IMG/VR virus record: IMGVR_UViG_3300037517_001492
Span: 1-23,357 of that record
Source of the DNA: a virus
Length of the DNA stretch: 23,357 nt
Direction: 5' to 3' (one strand)
In this document: positions 1 to 7,779 of the stretch, in pieces
Layout of the letters: every line of letters starts with the position of its first letter
Position numbering within the stretch: the first letter of the stretch is position 1
The notes under the pieces: generated by a model
Seen by the model: the letters and a program-made list of their open reading frames with translations, nothing else
What the model was told of the DNA's origin: nothing
Database searches by the model: none
Position numbers and translations under genes: made by a program

Positions 1-1
1 A

Positions 2-859
2 GCTTTGGCATCTGATGATGACAACGTAATCGTTCCTGTTAAGGGTAATGAGAATTTAAATAACGTTGTTGTTCCAATGCCGGCCTTGATTAACCCACCT
101 GAATTTTATAATCAGTCAACTTTAATTCAAAATGACATTGACCGTGTGTCAGGCGTCTCAGAGTACCAGCGTGGTGCAATCCCAGAAACAACTAGAACTG
201 CCCGCGAAGCATCAATCATTGCTGAAGCTGGTAATGCTAGAGTGGCTGAAAAGCTTGTGTCTATTGAAAATGCTATAGCTAGATGTGCTTCTAATCTTAT
301 AATGCTAGCTCAGCAGTATTTAACTGGTGAGCAGACTGTAAGAATAGTAGGAACAGAATCTGCTCCTATGTGGTTAACATTTGATAAAGATTATATATCT
401 GGTGAGTTTGACTTTAATGTTGAGGCAGGTTCAACTGCCCCAAGAAACGAAGCTTTCCGCAGAGATATGGCACTTCAGATAGTTTCAGCAATGCAACCAT
501 TTGCTCAAGCTGGTCTAGTTAATTTAGAAAAGCTAGCTGAATATGTTTTAGCAACTGGATTTGGAGTAAAGAATGCAAGTTCATTCTTAAAGTCTCCAGA
601 GCCACCACCAGCACCAGAAGCTCCACCAATGCCACCAGAAATGCAAGGTATGCCACCAGAGATGATGCAAGGTATGCCTCCGGGTATGGAAGGCATCCCA
701 CCAGAGATGATGCAAGGTATGCCACCACAGCTACCACCTGGCATGATACCTGGAGCACCAATTCAAGGACCTGCACCACAAGTTGGAGCAAATCCAGCAG
801 CTGCTTTACAAGGATTGCCGCCTGAAATATTACAAGCATTATTGGCTGCACAACAATAG
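2..859 (+). CDS. Portal protein, C-terminal part (cut by window edge)
   Basis: The reading frame is open to the left edge, so only the C-terminal ~285 residues are present. The segment with YQRG, TRTAREASIIAEAGNARV and a following long helix resembles the stem/wing helices of podovirus-type portal (head-tail connector) proteins, which form the dodecameric DNA channel at one capsid vertex. The last ~80 residues are low-complexity Pro/Met/Gln repeats (MPPEMMQG-like units), then an Ala/Gln end. The position just before the scaffold and capsid genes fits a portal. The TTG at 5-7 is internal, not a start. Portal identity is likely from motif and gene order; the repeat tail has no assigned function. 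Confidence 0.8.
   Translation, partial: ALASDDDNVIVPVKGNENLNNVVVPMPALINPPEFYNQSTLIQNDIDRVSGVSEYQRGAIPETTRTAREASIIAEAGNARVAEKLVSIENAIARCASNLIMLAQQYLTGEQTVRIVGTESAPMWLTFDKDYISGEFDFNVEAGSTAPRNEAFRRDMALQIVSAMQPFAQAGLVNLEKLAEYVLATGFGVKNASSFLKSPEPPPAPEAPPMPPEMQGMPPEMMQGMPPGMEGIPPEMMQGMPPQLPPGMIPGAPIQGPAPQVGANPAAALQGLPPEILQALLAAQQ
653..723 (+). repeat. In-frame direct repeat in the portal tail
   Basis: Two identical 26-nt copies lie at 653-678 and 698-723, 45 nt (15 codons) apart. Each encodes PPEMMQGMP. Diverged units flank them (MPPEMQG, MPPGMEG, MPPQLPPG). Because the spacing is in frame, copy number can change by slippage or recombination without breaking the gene. Confidence 0.85.
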
Positions 860-860
860 A

Positions 861-892
861 TTTACAGTAATGTAATAAACTATCTATATAAT
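861..892 (+). promoter_or_regulatory. Candidate sigma70-type promoter before the scaffold gene
   Basis: TTTACA at 861-866 is followed after 18 nt by TATATA at 885-890, overlapping TATAAT at 887-892. The -10 region lies inside a 7-bp inverted repeat with a 3-nt spacer (881-897, TATCTAT...ATAGATA), which could be an operator or a transcript-end hairpin. It sits in the 77-nt gap between the portal and scaffold genes. Confidence 0.4.
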
Positions 893-936
893 AGATAGAT
901 ACACGGAACAACCAATTAGAAGGATGAGGATTCCAA

Positions 937-1716
937 ATGAGTAATGAAGAAATAAATATTGCTAGTACAATTGACGACGAAACTAACCCCATTGCAAGTG
1001 GACAAGTTGGAGAAGAGGTTGAGGTACAAGCAGAAACTCCAGAACAAGAACAAGAATTATTCGACTATACAGAGATTGCCGACAAGGTCATCAAGCTCCA
1101 AGTAGATGGCGAAGAAGTAGTAGTTCCAGTAAAGGAGGCTCTAGCTGGGTATCAGCGTCAGGCGGATTATACCCGCAAGACACAAGAGCTCAGTGAGCAA
1201 AGAAAGCAAGTCCAGTACGCTAGTGCACTCCAGGAAGCCCTGCAAAGTGACCCAGCTGCTACCTTGCAGTTGTTGAATCAGCAATACGGTGTAGCTACCC
1301 AACCTCAAGAGGAAGAGTGGTTAGACCCAGCTGAACAGCAACTTCGACAGTTAGAGCAGCGCATTGCAGCTTTCGAGCAATCAAAAGCTATGGATGAGTT
1401 GACTAGAACTATCGATACATTGCAGAGCAAGTATGGTGAAGATTTTGATGCAGATGAAGTTGTAGCAAAAGCTTTAGCAACGGGTTCAACCGATTTAGAA
1501 TCAATCTTTAAACAGATTACTTTTGATAAGGTTTACTCTAAGGCTTCGGAAGCTACTAAAAAGCTTTCAGAAGAACAGGCTAGGCTTCAGTCTAAGCGTT
1601 CAGCGGCAATAGTCTCTGGCGGCACTGCAGCAAAATCACCAGTCACCACACAAACTGCACAACCTAAATCAGTTTTCGAAGCATTTGAAAATGCTAAGAG
1701 AGCACTAAACCTCTAA
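937..1716 (+). CDS. Capsid scaffolding protein
   Basis: The product has 259 residues and should be a scaffold that guides procapsid assembly before DNA packaging. Residues 1-45 are acidic. Residues 52-85 carry a VDGEEVVVPVKEALAGYQRQ stretch followed by ADYTRKTQEL, a sequence style very common in phage scaffolding proteins. The middle (about 80-215) is Gln/Glu-rich and predicted helical or coiled-coil, and the C-terminus is basic, as expected for a capsid-binding end. An AGGATGAGG purine run at 922-930 serves the ATG. It lies immediately upstream of the major capsid gene, the usual order. No protease motif is seen. Confidence 0.8.
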   Translation: MSNEEINIASTIDDETNPIASGQVGEEVEVQAETPEQEQELFDYTEIADKVIKLQVDGEEVVVPVKEALAGYQRQADYTRKTQELSEQRKQVQYASALQEALQSDPAATLQLLNQQYGVATQPQEEEWLDPAEQQLRQLEQRIAAFEQSKAMDELTRTIDTLQSKYGEDFDADEVVAKALATGSTDLESIFKQITFDKVYSKASEATKKLSEEQARLQSKRSAAIVSGGTAAKSPVTTQTAQPKSVFEAFENAKRALNL

Positions 1717-1735
1717 ACAAACAGGAGATATTAAA

Positions 1736-2689
1736 ATGGCCGGAAATCCCGACTTTAATGCACTGTTGTCTACTACGCTGCAAAATTATCAGCCGACGTT
1801 GGTCGACAACATTTTCAAGGACCTTGTCCTTCTTAACCACCTCAACAGCAAGGGCAGAGTCCAAGTTGAAGAGGGTGGTACCTCAATCGTAGAGCCATTG
1901 ATGTACGCAGTCAACAACACTGTTGGTTCGTACTCAGGGTATGATGCGATTGACCTCACCCCACAAGACGGAATCACAGCTGCTGAGTACCAGTGGAAGC
2001 AGATGGCTGCTTCTATCGCAATCAGCGGTATCGAAGAATCCAAGAACCGTGGCACCGAGGCAATCATCAAGCTTTTGAATGCAAAGATTATGCAGGCAGA
2101 AGAGTCACTCAAGTCAAGCCTTAACACCATGCTTTACAGCGATGGTACTGGCAACGGTAGCAAAGACTTTAACGGTCTTGGCAACATCGTAGCAACTGTG
2201 AATAACACGGTTGGTGGCATTGATGCATCGAGCAACACTTGGTGGAATCCATTCCAGGACGTATCAGCATCAACCTTGTCACAAGCTGACATGGGTAATG
2301 TTTACAACCAGATATCAAAGGGCAGCGATGTTCCTGACTTGATTCTTACAAACACTAACCTGTTTGAAAAGTACGAGTCATTGTTGACAGCAAACGTGCG
2401 TTACCAAGACGTTGCAAAAGCAAATGCTGGTTTCCAGAACTTGATGTTCAAGCAAACACCACTTGTGTTTGACCTTGCCATAGCAGCTGATGCAACTTCA
2501 GCACCAATGTACTTCCTTAACAGCAAGTACCTCAAGTTGACCGGCATGAACGGCCACTGGTTCAATACCACCGACTTCCAAAACGGAACTGTAGCAGGCG
2601 TTGACGCCCGTTACGCTCTCGTAATGGCTTATGGTGAATTGACCTGTTCAAACCGTGCACGTCAAGGCTACTTGTTAGCTGACGCTTAA
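1736..2689 (+). CDS. Major capsid protein
   Basis: The product has 317 residues and is the likely major shell protein. An AGGAGA ribosome site at 1721-1726 precedes the ATG. The N-terminus (LLSTTLQNYQPTLVDNIFKD, then LVLLNHL) and the following VEEGGTSIVEPLMYAVNNTV resemble the N-arm and E-loop region of HK97-fold coat proteins. The centre has a long helix (about 95-135, EESKNRGTEAIIKLLNAKIM). Codons here are visibly richer in C-ending forms (AAC, GAC, TAC, ATC) than neighbouring genes, consistent with very high expression. The gene sits between the scaffold gene and a strong hairpin. Assignment rests on position, length and sequence style. Confidence 0.85.
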   Translation: MAGNPDFNALLSTTLQNYQPTLVDNIFKDLVLLNHLNSKGRVQVEEGGTSIVEPLMYAVNNTVGSYSGYDAIDLTPQDGITAAEYQWKQMAASIAISGIEESKNRGTEAIIKLLNAKIMQAEESLKSSLNTMLYSDGTGNGSKDFNGLGNIVATVNNTVGGIDASSNTWWNPFQDVSASTLSQADMGNVYNQISKGSDVPDLILTNTNLFEKYESLLTANVRYQDVAKANAGFQNLMFKQTPLVFDLAIAADATSAPMYFLNSKYLKLTGMNGHWFNTTDFQNGTVAGVDARYALVMAYGELTCSNRARQGYLLADA

Positions 2690-2702
2690 TAAGCAAAAGA
2701 TG

Positions 2703-2762
2703 TAGTTGGTACTGGGAGTTGAAAGGTTGCCATCCTTCGGGTGACTCTCCCAGTGCCAGCTA
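2703..2762 (+). terminator. Long hairpin after the major capsid gene
   Basis: GGTACTGGGAG (2708-2718) pairs with CTCCCAGTGCC (2747-2757) with one G-U pair, and a weaker outer stem reaches 2703/2762. The loop contains a small CC-TTCG-GG element. T-rich sequence follows (TATTTAAT) but no clean U-run, so this may be a partial terminator or an mRNA-stabilising hairpin. Confidence 0.5.
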
Positions 2763-2792
2763 TTTAATAAAAAAAACAAACAAACAACAATT

Positions 2793-2809
2793 TCAATCAA
2801 CATGATTGA
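2793..2809 (+). promoter_or_regulatory. Small inverted repeat in the leader of the decoration-like gene
   Basis: TCAATCA and TGATTGA form a perfect 7-bp inverted repeat around ACA, about 22 nt before the ATG at 2832. The region before it is A/C-rich and unstructured. It could be an mRNA hairpin or a protein site; no more can be said. Confidence 0.3.
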
Positions 2810-2831
2810 TTAGAGAGAATAGGTAATAATC

Positions 2832-3305
2832 ATGGCAACAACAAATAAATTCATAGTTCCAAGAGTAGTAACACTTCCATCGGACGTATCAGTAGCAGCA
2901 ACAAACACCCCAATAACAGGCTTGTCCTTTTATGTAGCAGCTGGAGAAACCTACAAGTTTAAGTTTATTGTATCTTACACTTGTGGTGCAACAACTGCGG
3001 GTTCAGCTTGGGCCGTTAACGGTCCTGCAGCAACTCAAATTGCTTACCAGGTAACTCAAGCTACATCAGCTTCATCAACTTTGGTAACAACTTCAGTTGG
3101 TGTAATTGGTGCAGCATCAAGCCCAGGTACTGGTAATGCGTTAGCAACAGCTGGAAACATTGCAATTCTTGAGGGTGTAGTTACACCTTCAGCAGATGGT
3201 ACTTTGATTGTTAACGGTATCAAAGATGCAGACAGCACAATTACAGTTAACGCACTTTACTCATCTTGTGAGTGGAGTCGCATTGACTGGCCAGCACAGC
3301 CATAA
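2832..3305 (+). CDS. Virion beta-sandwich protein, decoration-like
   Basis: The product has 157 residues, rich in Thr, Ala, Val and Ser, with an alternating pattern typical of an all-beta domain. The segment FYVAAGETYKFKFIVSY followed by a Thr/Gly loop and WAVNGPA resembles a beta domain seen in many phage surface or fiber proteins. It has only two Cys and no signal peptide. It directly follows the major capsid gene, is flanked by hairpins on both sides and has the size of a capsid decoration or spike protein, so it is probably abundant on the virion. The exact role is inferred from position. Confidence 0.55.
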   Translation: MATTNKFIVPRVVTLPSDVSVAATNTPITGLSFYVAAGETYKFKFIVSYTCGATTAGSAWAVNGPAATQIAYQVTQATSASSTLVTTSVGVIGAASSPGTGNALATAGNIAILEGVVTPSADGTLIVNGIKDADSTITVNALYSSCEWSRIDWPAQP

Positions 3306-3322
3306 TTTAGCTGACTAGGGTG

Positions 3323-3359
3323 TGCCGCCAGGGGTGTATTCCTCTGGCGGCATATCTTT
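3323..3359 (+). terminator. Strong hairpin after the decoration-like gene
   Basis: TGCCGCCAGGGG (3323-3334) pairs with CCTCTGGCGGCA (3341-3352) through 12 bp with one G-T wobble and a 6-nt loop, followed by TATCTTTA. This is the most stable hairpin noticed in the window and fits a Rho-independent terminator or attenuator that separates abundant capsid transcripts from downstream genes. Confidence 0.65.
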
Positions 3360-3389
3360 AATAACACTAAGTAATTGAAAGAGAATAAT

Positions 3390-3506
3390 ATGAAAAAAAA
3401 GAAAAAGAATACAAATTATTCCCAAATGCTTTCCTCTAAAAAAGGAAGTATGCAAGAAGTTTCTGGTCGCAAAAAAGAAGCAAGACCAAAAAAAACTGAT
3501 AAATAA
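3390..3506 (+). CDS. Lys-rich 38-aa peptide
   Basis: ATG at 3390 opens a 38-codon frame ending in TAA at 3504. The product begins MKKKKKN and is about one third Lys/Arg overall, with no hydrophobic segment. A purine-rich GAAAGAGA lies 7 nt before the ATG. It fills the gap between the decoration-like gene and the next small gene. A small, very basic phage peptide could bind nucleic acid, but no family is recognised. Coding is supported by the ribosome site and dense packing only. Confidence 0.45.
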   Translation: MKKKKKNTNYSQMLSSKKGSMQEVSGRKKEARPKKTDK

Positions 3507-3531
3507 ATAAATATTTTACGAGGGAGTAATA

Positions 3532-3804
3532 ATGACAAAAGAATTCGCATATAAAATACACACACCAGTAGGAGCCGAGAGATACGGCAACATGCCTGGT
3601 ATTGAACCAGCAAATATTATGGTAGGTTTTGTTAATGCAACTGTAGAACTAGCTCCACCATCTGGTGTTGAGTATGTTCCACCAATTCCAACTTGCATAC
3701 ATGTTAATCCAAAAACAGAAATGCGTTGTAGAGCTCCGCAAGCAAAGAAGACTGAATATTGCATTGGTCATTTAAATCAACAAGCTAAGAAGTCTAAAGA
3801 ATAG
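3532..3804 (+). CDS. Small protein with a Cys3His zinc-binding motif
   Basis: The product has 90 residues and follows a strong GAGGGAG ribosome site (3520-3526). The C-terminal part has C55-x10-C66-x10-C77-x2-H80 inside RCRAPQAKKTEYCIGHL, spacing that suggests one bound metal ion, then a Lys-rich end. The N-terminal half has no recognised domain. It lies just before the head-tail adaptor gene. Similar short RC-AP...YC-GH motifs occur in small phage proteins of unknown function. The role is unknown. Confidence 0.7.
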   Translation: MTKEFAYKIHTPVGAERYGNMPGIEPANIMVGFVNATVELAPPSGVEYVPPIPTCIHVNPKTEMRCRAPQAKKTEYCIGHLNQQAKKSKE

Positions 3805-3813
3805 GATTATTAA

Positions 3814-4632
3814 ATGGCTATACCTTTTCAAAATGCAAACCTAACACTTGCACAGATGCGCAGTTTTGTTGCGCAATTATCTGACTTAGAAATCGGTACA
3901 ACTGAAAACGTTGATATTCAACTTGACTTGATTAACGGTTTTATTAAAGAAGGTTTTCAAAAAGTTGTAGCCCTCAGTGTTCGTTGGCCGTATTATCAAA
4001 CAACTTATGGTATTGCTGTTCTTGAAGATGTTAGAGCTTACATAGGTTTTACTCAACTCCAACCAACTCCAATTGGTAGTCAATCAAAAGCTATTACTGA
4101 TATAGCTCAGATAATATCTGTAGTAAATAGTGACTCAGCATATTCTGGAAATGCATTAATATACATTGACCAAGCTAGAGCAGAATCTCTTTGGGTTGGA
4201 ACTAATGACCAGCCAGGCCCTCCAGCATATTATTCTGTTTGGGCTAACCAATTAAACATTTGGCCACTACCTGATAATAACTATTCATTTACTATTAGAG
4301 GATATCGCAACCCATCACTGGCTTGGTTGTCTGATGATAACGCAGCAATTGACATTTCGCCGCAACTACAACTTCCTTTAGTTAATTATGTTATGGCTCG
4401 TGTGTTTCAGTATCAAGAAGATAATGAGATGGCTAACGCATACATGCGTAACTTTGAACAAGGTATAGCTGTATTAGAAAATAATCTTACTGCTCCAAAT
4501 AGCAATCGTCAACTAATCATGAGTGGTGGCTTAGTCCTCAATGGACCACAGAACTCCGCATACGGTTGGTCAGATGGTCCAGGAATTCAAGTGATGCCAG
4601 GTAGCCCTAACCCTATAGCATTTGGTTGGTAA
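3814..4632 (+). CDS. Head-tail adaptor / tail tubular A-like protein
   Basis: The product has 272 residues. The N-terminal ~60 residues form helices, followed by WPYYQTTYGI and then the YYSVWANQLNIWPLPDNNYS segment. A beta strand with a YSVW..QL.IWPLP motif is typical of podovirus adaptor (gp11/TTPA-like) proteins that dock below the portal. Residues about 185-235 (PQLQLPLVNYVMARVFQYQED) form the helical return seen in these adaptors. The next gene encodes a nozzle-like protein, the usual partner. Start ATG 3814 follows AGGATTATTAA. Confidence 0.7.
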   Translation: MAIPFQNANLTLAQMRSFVAQLSDLEIGTTENVDIQLDLINGFIKEGFQKVVALSVRWPYYQTTYGIAVLEDVRAYIGFTQLQPTPIGSQSKAITDIAQIISVVNSDSAYSGNALIYIDQARAESLWVGTNDQPGPPAYYSVWANQLNIWPLPDNNYSFTIRGYRNPSLAWLSDDNAAIDISPQLQLPLVNYVMARVFQYQEDNEMANAYMRNFEQGIAVLENNLTAPNSNRQLIMSGGLVLNGPQNSAYGWSDGPGIQVMPGSPNPIAFGW

Positions 4633-4636
4633 TCAA

Positions 4637-6403
4637 ATGGCACAAATTCTTTTTGACCAACTAAGAGACTTTACTGGTGGCGTTAACTTTCGTGCTGACC
4701 AATTTCAATTAGCAGGAAACGAATCACCATTTATATTAAATCTTGACGTTGACCCACGTGGTGGTATCTTCTCACGTGCCGGCTATAAAAAGAAAAACAC
4801 AACTGCTGTATCGGGAACTTGGAATCCAAAAGGCTTATTTAACTATAAGCATTCTACAATTCCATCAATCATGCTTACTACTGGACTTACCGATGGCGCT
4901 ACTCCATCAAATGGAAGAGTATATTATTCAACTGGAAATAACTTTACTACACTAAACACTAGCTCAATTGCAGCTATGAATGTTTTATCAACAAATGGCG
5001 CAAGCATGACACAGTGGCAAGATACGCTATATATGGCCGTTGGTAAAGACTCATCCAATATGTATAAGTGGATACAGGGTGATACATACGTAACTTCCCT
5101 AACTGCATCAAGCCCAACATGGCAGCCATATCAGATACCAGTTGGTGGTTATATGCCTCGCGCAGAACTAACAATTGCTCATGCTAATAAATTATTCGTA
5201 GCTAATACAAAAGAATATAATAATGATGCTACTCCAGCATTGGTTGATTATCCAAATAGAGTTCGTTGGTCACACGAAAACTCTCCAGAGAACTGGTATC
5301 AACAAGACTACATAGATATTATTGCAGGTGGAGAAGGTATACGTGGGCTTGTAGTAGTTGATGGTCAGCTGTTAATCTTTAAACCTAAAGCTATTTATTT
5401 GCTTATGGGCTATGACGCGGACTCATTCCAGTTAGTAGAGCTTACAACTGTATTGGGCATTGATTATCCTCAGCAAGTTGTTGCTGGCAATGGTGGAGCA
5501 TACTTCTTTGACTATCCTGGTGGCTTGTTCTTTTATGACCGCAATGGAATTCAATCTTTGTTTGACCGCCTAAAACCAATTATTGATACCAATAGAATAA
5601 ATGCTAATAGACTATTTGATATAACTTTATCTTTTATTAATGATAGAGTGTGGATGTCAGCACCGTTTGACTTATATGATGTTGGTTCAAATCCTGATTA
5701 TCCTAATATGAATTTTATATTTGACCCATCAATTGGTAGACAAGGTGCATTTACTTTATATCAATCTGCAACATATGCAAATGCTGCAACACCTTCTGCT
5801 ATACTAGGATATGGTTTAGTATCTGGTTGTGACTGGCAAGATAGCAATGATGAAGTTTGGCACTTAATGGTCATGCCTGATGAAAACTTTGCTCATGTTA
5901 TGTATGTAGATGAATTTGATTATTCAGCAAACATTCCTACCAATGTTACTGATGATATTTTAGAAGGTGATGATTTAGGAGACTTTGAAACTTATTATAA
6001 AACATCATGGTTCTATGATGATAGATATGTACAGGATAAAACATTTGTTAATAGCCTGTATGTTGTTAAGGCTGTAACTGACCCAACGCAAATAAAAGTT
6101 AATGTGTATCATAATTTTAATACAAAAAATTTAATAACAAACCATACCATATTCCTTGACCCAGTTATCTCAGGTGGAATATATTCTCAAGACCAATCTG
6201 GTGGAGTTTATGGAACTGCAGTTTATGGAGAAAATGTTCTTAAAGAAGGCATTCAAGTTGGCGGAAGACTTAAAAGAGCAAAAGCGGTTCAACTAGAATT
6301 TGTTGGACCAACCGGAGAAATCTCATCTACCACCGGTCGTGAGTGGGGATTAAATTCAATAGCATTTAAATACAAGAGAAGACAAATTAGGAGTAATAGC
6401 TAA
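4637..6403 (+). CDS. Tail tube/nozzle-like protein (TTPB-like)
   Basis: The product has 588 residues from ATG 4637, which lies just after the adaptor stop; an in-frame TTG at 4622 would overlap the adaptor gene and adds only five residues. The start FDQLRDFTGGVNFRADQFQL followed by a 'NLDVDPRGGIFSRAGYKK' style segment is characteristic of large podovirus tail proteins that close the adaptor ring. Residues about 110-460 show repeated beta blocks with W and G (WQPYQIPVGGYMPRAEL, RVRWSHENSPENWYQQD), suggesting a beta-propeller-like core. The stop TAA overlaps the next ATG. The function, forming the tail tube through which DNA passes, is inferred from order and sequence style. Confidence 0.7.
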   Translation: MAQILFDQLRDFTGGVNFRADQFQLAGNESPFILNLDVDPRGGIFSRAGYKKKNTTAVSGTWNPKGLFNYKHSTIPSIMLTTGLTDGATPSNGRVYYSTGNNFTTLNTSSIAAMNVLSTNGASMTQWQDTLYMAVGKDSSNMYKWIQGDTYVTSLTASSPTWQPYQIPVGGYMPRAELTIAHANKLFVANTKEYNNDATPALVDYPNRVRWSHENSPENWYQQDYIDIIAGGEGIRGLVVVDGQLLIFKPKAIYLLMGYDADSFQLVELTTVLGIDYPQQVVAGNGGAYFFDYPGGLFFYDRNGIQSLFDRLKPIIDTNRINANRLFDITLSFINDRVWMSAPFDLYDVGSNPDYPNMNFIFDPSIGRQGAFTLYQSATYANAATPSAILGYGLVSGCDWQDSNDEVWHLMVMPDENFAHVMYVDEFDYSANIPTNVTDDILEGDDLGDFETYYKTSWFYDDRYVQDKTFVNSLYVVKAVTDPTQIKVNVYHNFNTKNLITNHTIFLDPVISGGIYSQDQSGGVYGTAVYGENVLKEGIQVGGRLKRAKAVQLEFVGPTGEISSTTGREWGLNSIAFKYKRRQIRSNS

Positions 6404-7002
6404 TGGCACAATTAACCATACCTCATACATTTAGTACGGGTGACACAATTTCTGCAATAGAAAATAACGAAAACAATACAGCAATAAAAACATTTGCTGA
6501 ACTATTATCAGCTGGAGCAAACTTTGATGCTGGCGCAATCGGCACAGAGGATATTGCAAACTCTGCTATAACAGAAGCCAAGATAGCTACAGCAGCAGTA
6601 ACAACTTCTAAGCTTGGTCCATCACTTGTTCTGACTACACCTAATATTGGTGCAGCTACAGCAACATCTTTATATTCAACTAATGCTGTTGTTGACCATC
6701 CCACAACAAACGTAAGAACAACTAACTATACTCTTGTACTAGGTGATGATGGTATCGTGGTTGAAACAAACTCAACTTCAGCAATTATTATAACCGTTCC
6801 TTTAGACTCAACAACTAACTTTCCAATTGGAAGTAAAATAACAATTATCCGTGCTAACTCTGGTGCTGCATCTGTAGCTGGAGCATCAGGCGTAACTGTC
6901 AATGCAACGCCAGGACTTGTTTTACGTGCACAGTGGTCAGCAGCTACACTTCTTAAACGAGCAGCAAATAGTTGGCTTCTCATGGGAGACTTGAGTAGCT
7001 AA
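6403..7002 (+). CDS. Fiber-like virion protein
   Basis: The product has 199 residues and starts by overlapping the previous stop (TAATG). Residues about 48-78 hold the repeating GTEDIANSAITEAKIATAAV unit common in phage fibers and appendages, where short beta turns form a triple helix. The rest is Thr/Val/Ile-rich with a C-terminal beta domain (about 100-199) containing VETNSTSAIIITVPLD and FPIGSKITIIR, a layout seen in fiber-tip or hinge domains. It is probably an adsorption-apparatus component. It has no cysteine and no enzymatic motif. Confidence 0.6.
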   Translation: MAQLTIPHTFSTGDTISAIENNENNTAIKTFAELLSAGANFDAGAIGTEDIANSAITEAKIATAAVTTSKLGPSLVLTTPNIGAATATSLYSTNAVVDHPTTNVRTTNYTLVLGDDGIVVETNSTSAIIITVPLDSTTNFPIGSKITIIRANSGAASVAGASGVTVNATPGLVLRAQWSAATLLKRAANSWLLMGDLSS

Positions 7003-7730
7003 TGCGTTTTGTTGCTATATCTAGCGCTGGTATACCAGACGCTCCAACAATTGGTACTGCTGTAGGTGGAAACGCTGGAGCTACAGTTAGCTTTACGCCA
7101 TCAGTTTATAAAGGCAAAAGTGGTGTAGTAACCTATGAAGTAACCTCTAACCCAAGCGGTTTAAGCTTTTCAGGCGCTACAAGTCCTATTACTCTTGGAC
7201 TTACAAACGGAACATCATATACCTTTACCGTAAAAGCAGTAACTAACTATGGTGTTTCATCTTTGCCTTCTGCATCATCAAACTCAGTTACACCAGCTGC
7301 TCCTCCAGTGCCACCACCTGGTCCACCACCACCTCCACCACCACCTCCTTGTTCATGTGTAACGCCAGGAGCTAGCGGTCCGCCATGTACTCGTGTTTTC
7401 CCAAATACTTGCGATGGTCAAGTAACTTATGAATATTATGATTGCGGATGCGCCCAAACGTGTCCTGGAACCGGTGGATACAACGGAGCATACATTATTG
7501 GTTCATGTGGTTATACTGGACCTCCAGGTTGTGGAACTTGTGGCTCTGGCGGTTGCTTTAGTAATGGTTGCGGTGGCACTGTGTGCTATGACGGATGCGG
7601 CGAATGCAGCAACTCTGGTTGTGCAGCACCACCACCACCATCATGTCCAGATTGTCCTGGTGTAGGACCATGTTGTGCTCCATTGGCTTGTGTTTATAGT
7701 GAAGTTAAACAAAGCAATGTTTGTGGTTAA
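7002..7730 (+). CDS. FN3-domain protein with a proline hinge and Cys-rich tail
   Basis: The product has 242 residues and overlaps the previous stop (TAATG). Residues about 11-98 form a fibronectin type III domain: PDAPTIGTAVGGNAGATVSF, then YEVTSNP and GLTNGTSYTFTVKAVTNYG. Residues 101-116 are almost pure proline. Residues 117-242 contain 22 cysteines with many Gly, in patterns such as CxC, CGC, CGTCGSGGC and CCAPLAC. FN3 domains in phage virions usually sit on surface-exposed tail proteins and may bind carbohydrates. The cysteine tail could form disulfides outside the cell or bind metal. Location after the fiber gene suggests an adhesin-like tip. The role of the tail is unknown. Confidence 0.7.
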   Translation: MRFVAISSAGIPDAPTIGTAVGGNAGATVSFTPSVYKGKSGVVTYEVTSNPSGLSFSGATSPITLGLTNGTSYTFTVKAVTNYGVSSLPSASSNSVTPAAPPVPPPGPPPPPPPPPCSCVTPGASGPPCTRVFPNTCDGQVTYEYYDCGCAQTCPGTGGYNGAYIIGSCGYTGPPGCGTCGSGGCFSNGCGGTVCYDGCGECSNSGCAAPPPPSCPDCPGVGPCCAPLACVYSEVKQSNVCG

Positions 7731-7748
7731 TAATTACCGTGGTATAAT
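7721..7748 (+). promoter_or_regulatory. Extended -10 promoter before the GNAT gene
   Basis: TATAAT at 7743-7748 is preceded by TG one base upstream (TGGTATAAT), an extended -10, and by TTGTGG at 7721-7726 with a 16-nt spacer. It overlaps the end of the FN3 gene. Predicted transcription start is near 7755, giving a leader of about 25 nt to the ATG at 7780 that contains a GTGGAGA ribosome site. Confidence 0.55.
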
Positions 7749-7779
7749 AGTAAAAGTATTTAAAGTGGAGATTTAAAAA

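Noticed and set aside
519-992. Antisense frame of 157 codons opposite the portal tail
   Set aside because: It is Leu/Val-rich low complexity mirrored from the Pro/Met/Gln repeats and has no ribosome site.
4358-4366. TCGCCGCAA inside the adaptor gene and again near 22874 as further operators
   Set aside because: Only the 9-nt core matches; the flanking half-sites of the palindrome are absent and both lie in coding sequence.
7429-7665. Second + frame inside the Cys-rich gene, with a His run
   Set aside because: The histidines are an out-of-frame reading of CCA repeats; no ribosome site.
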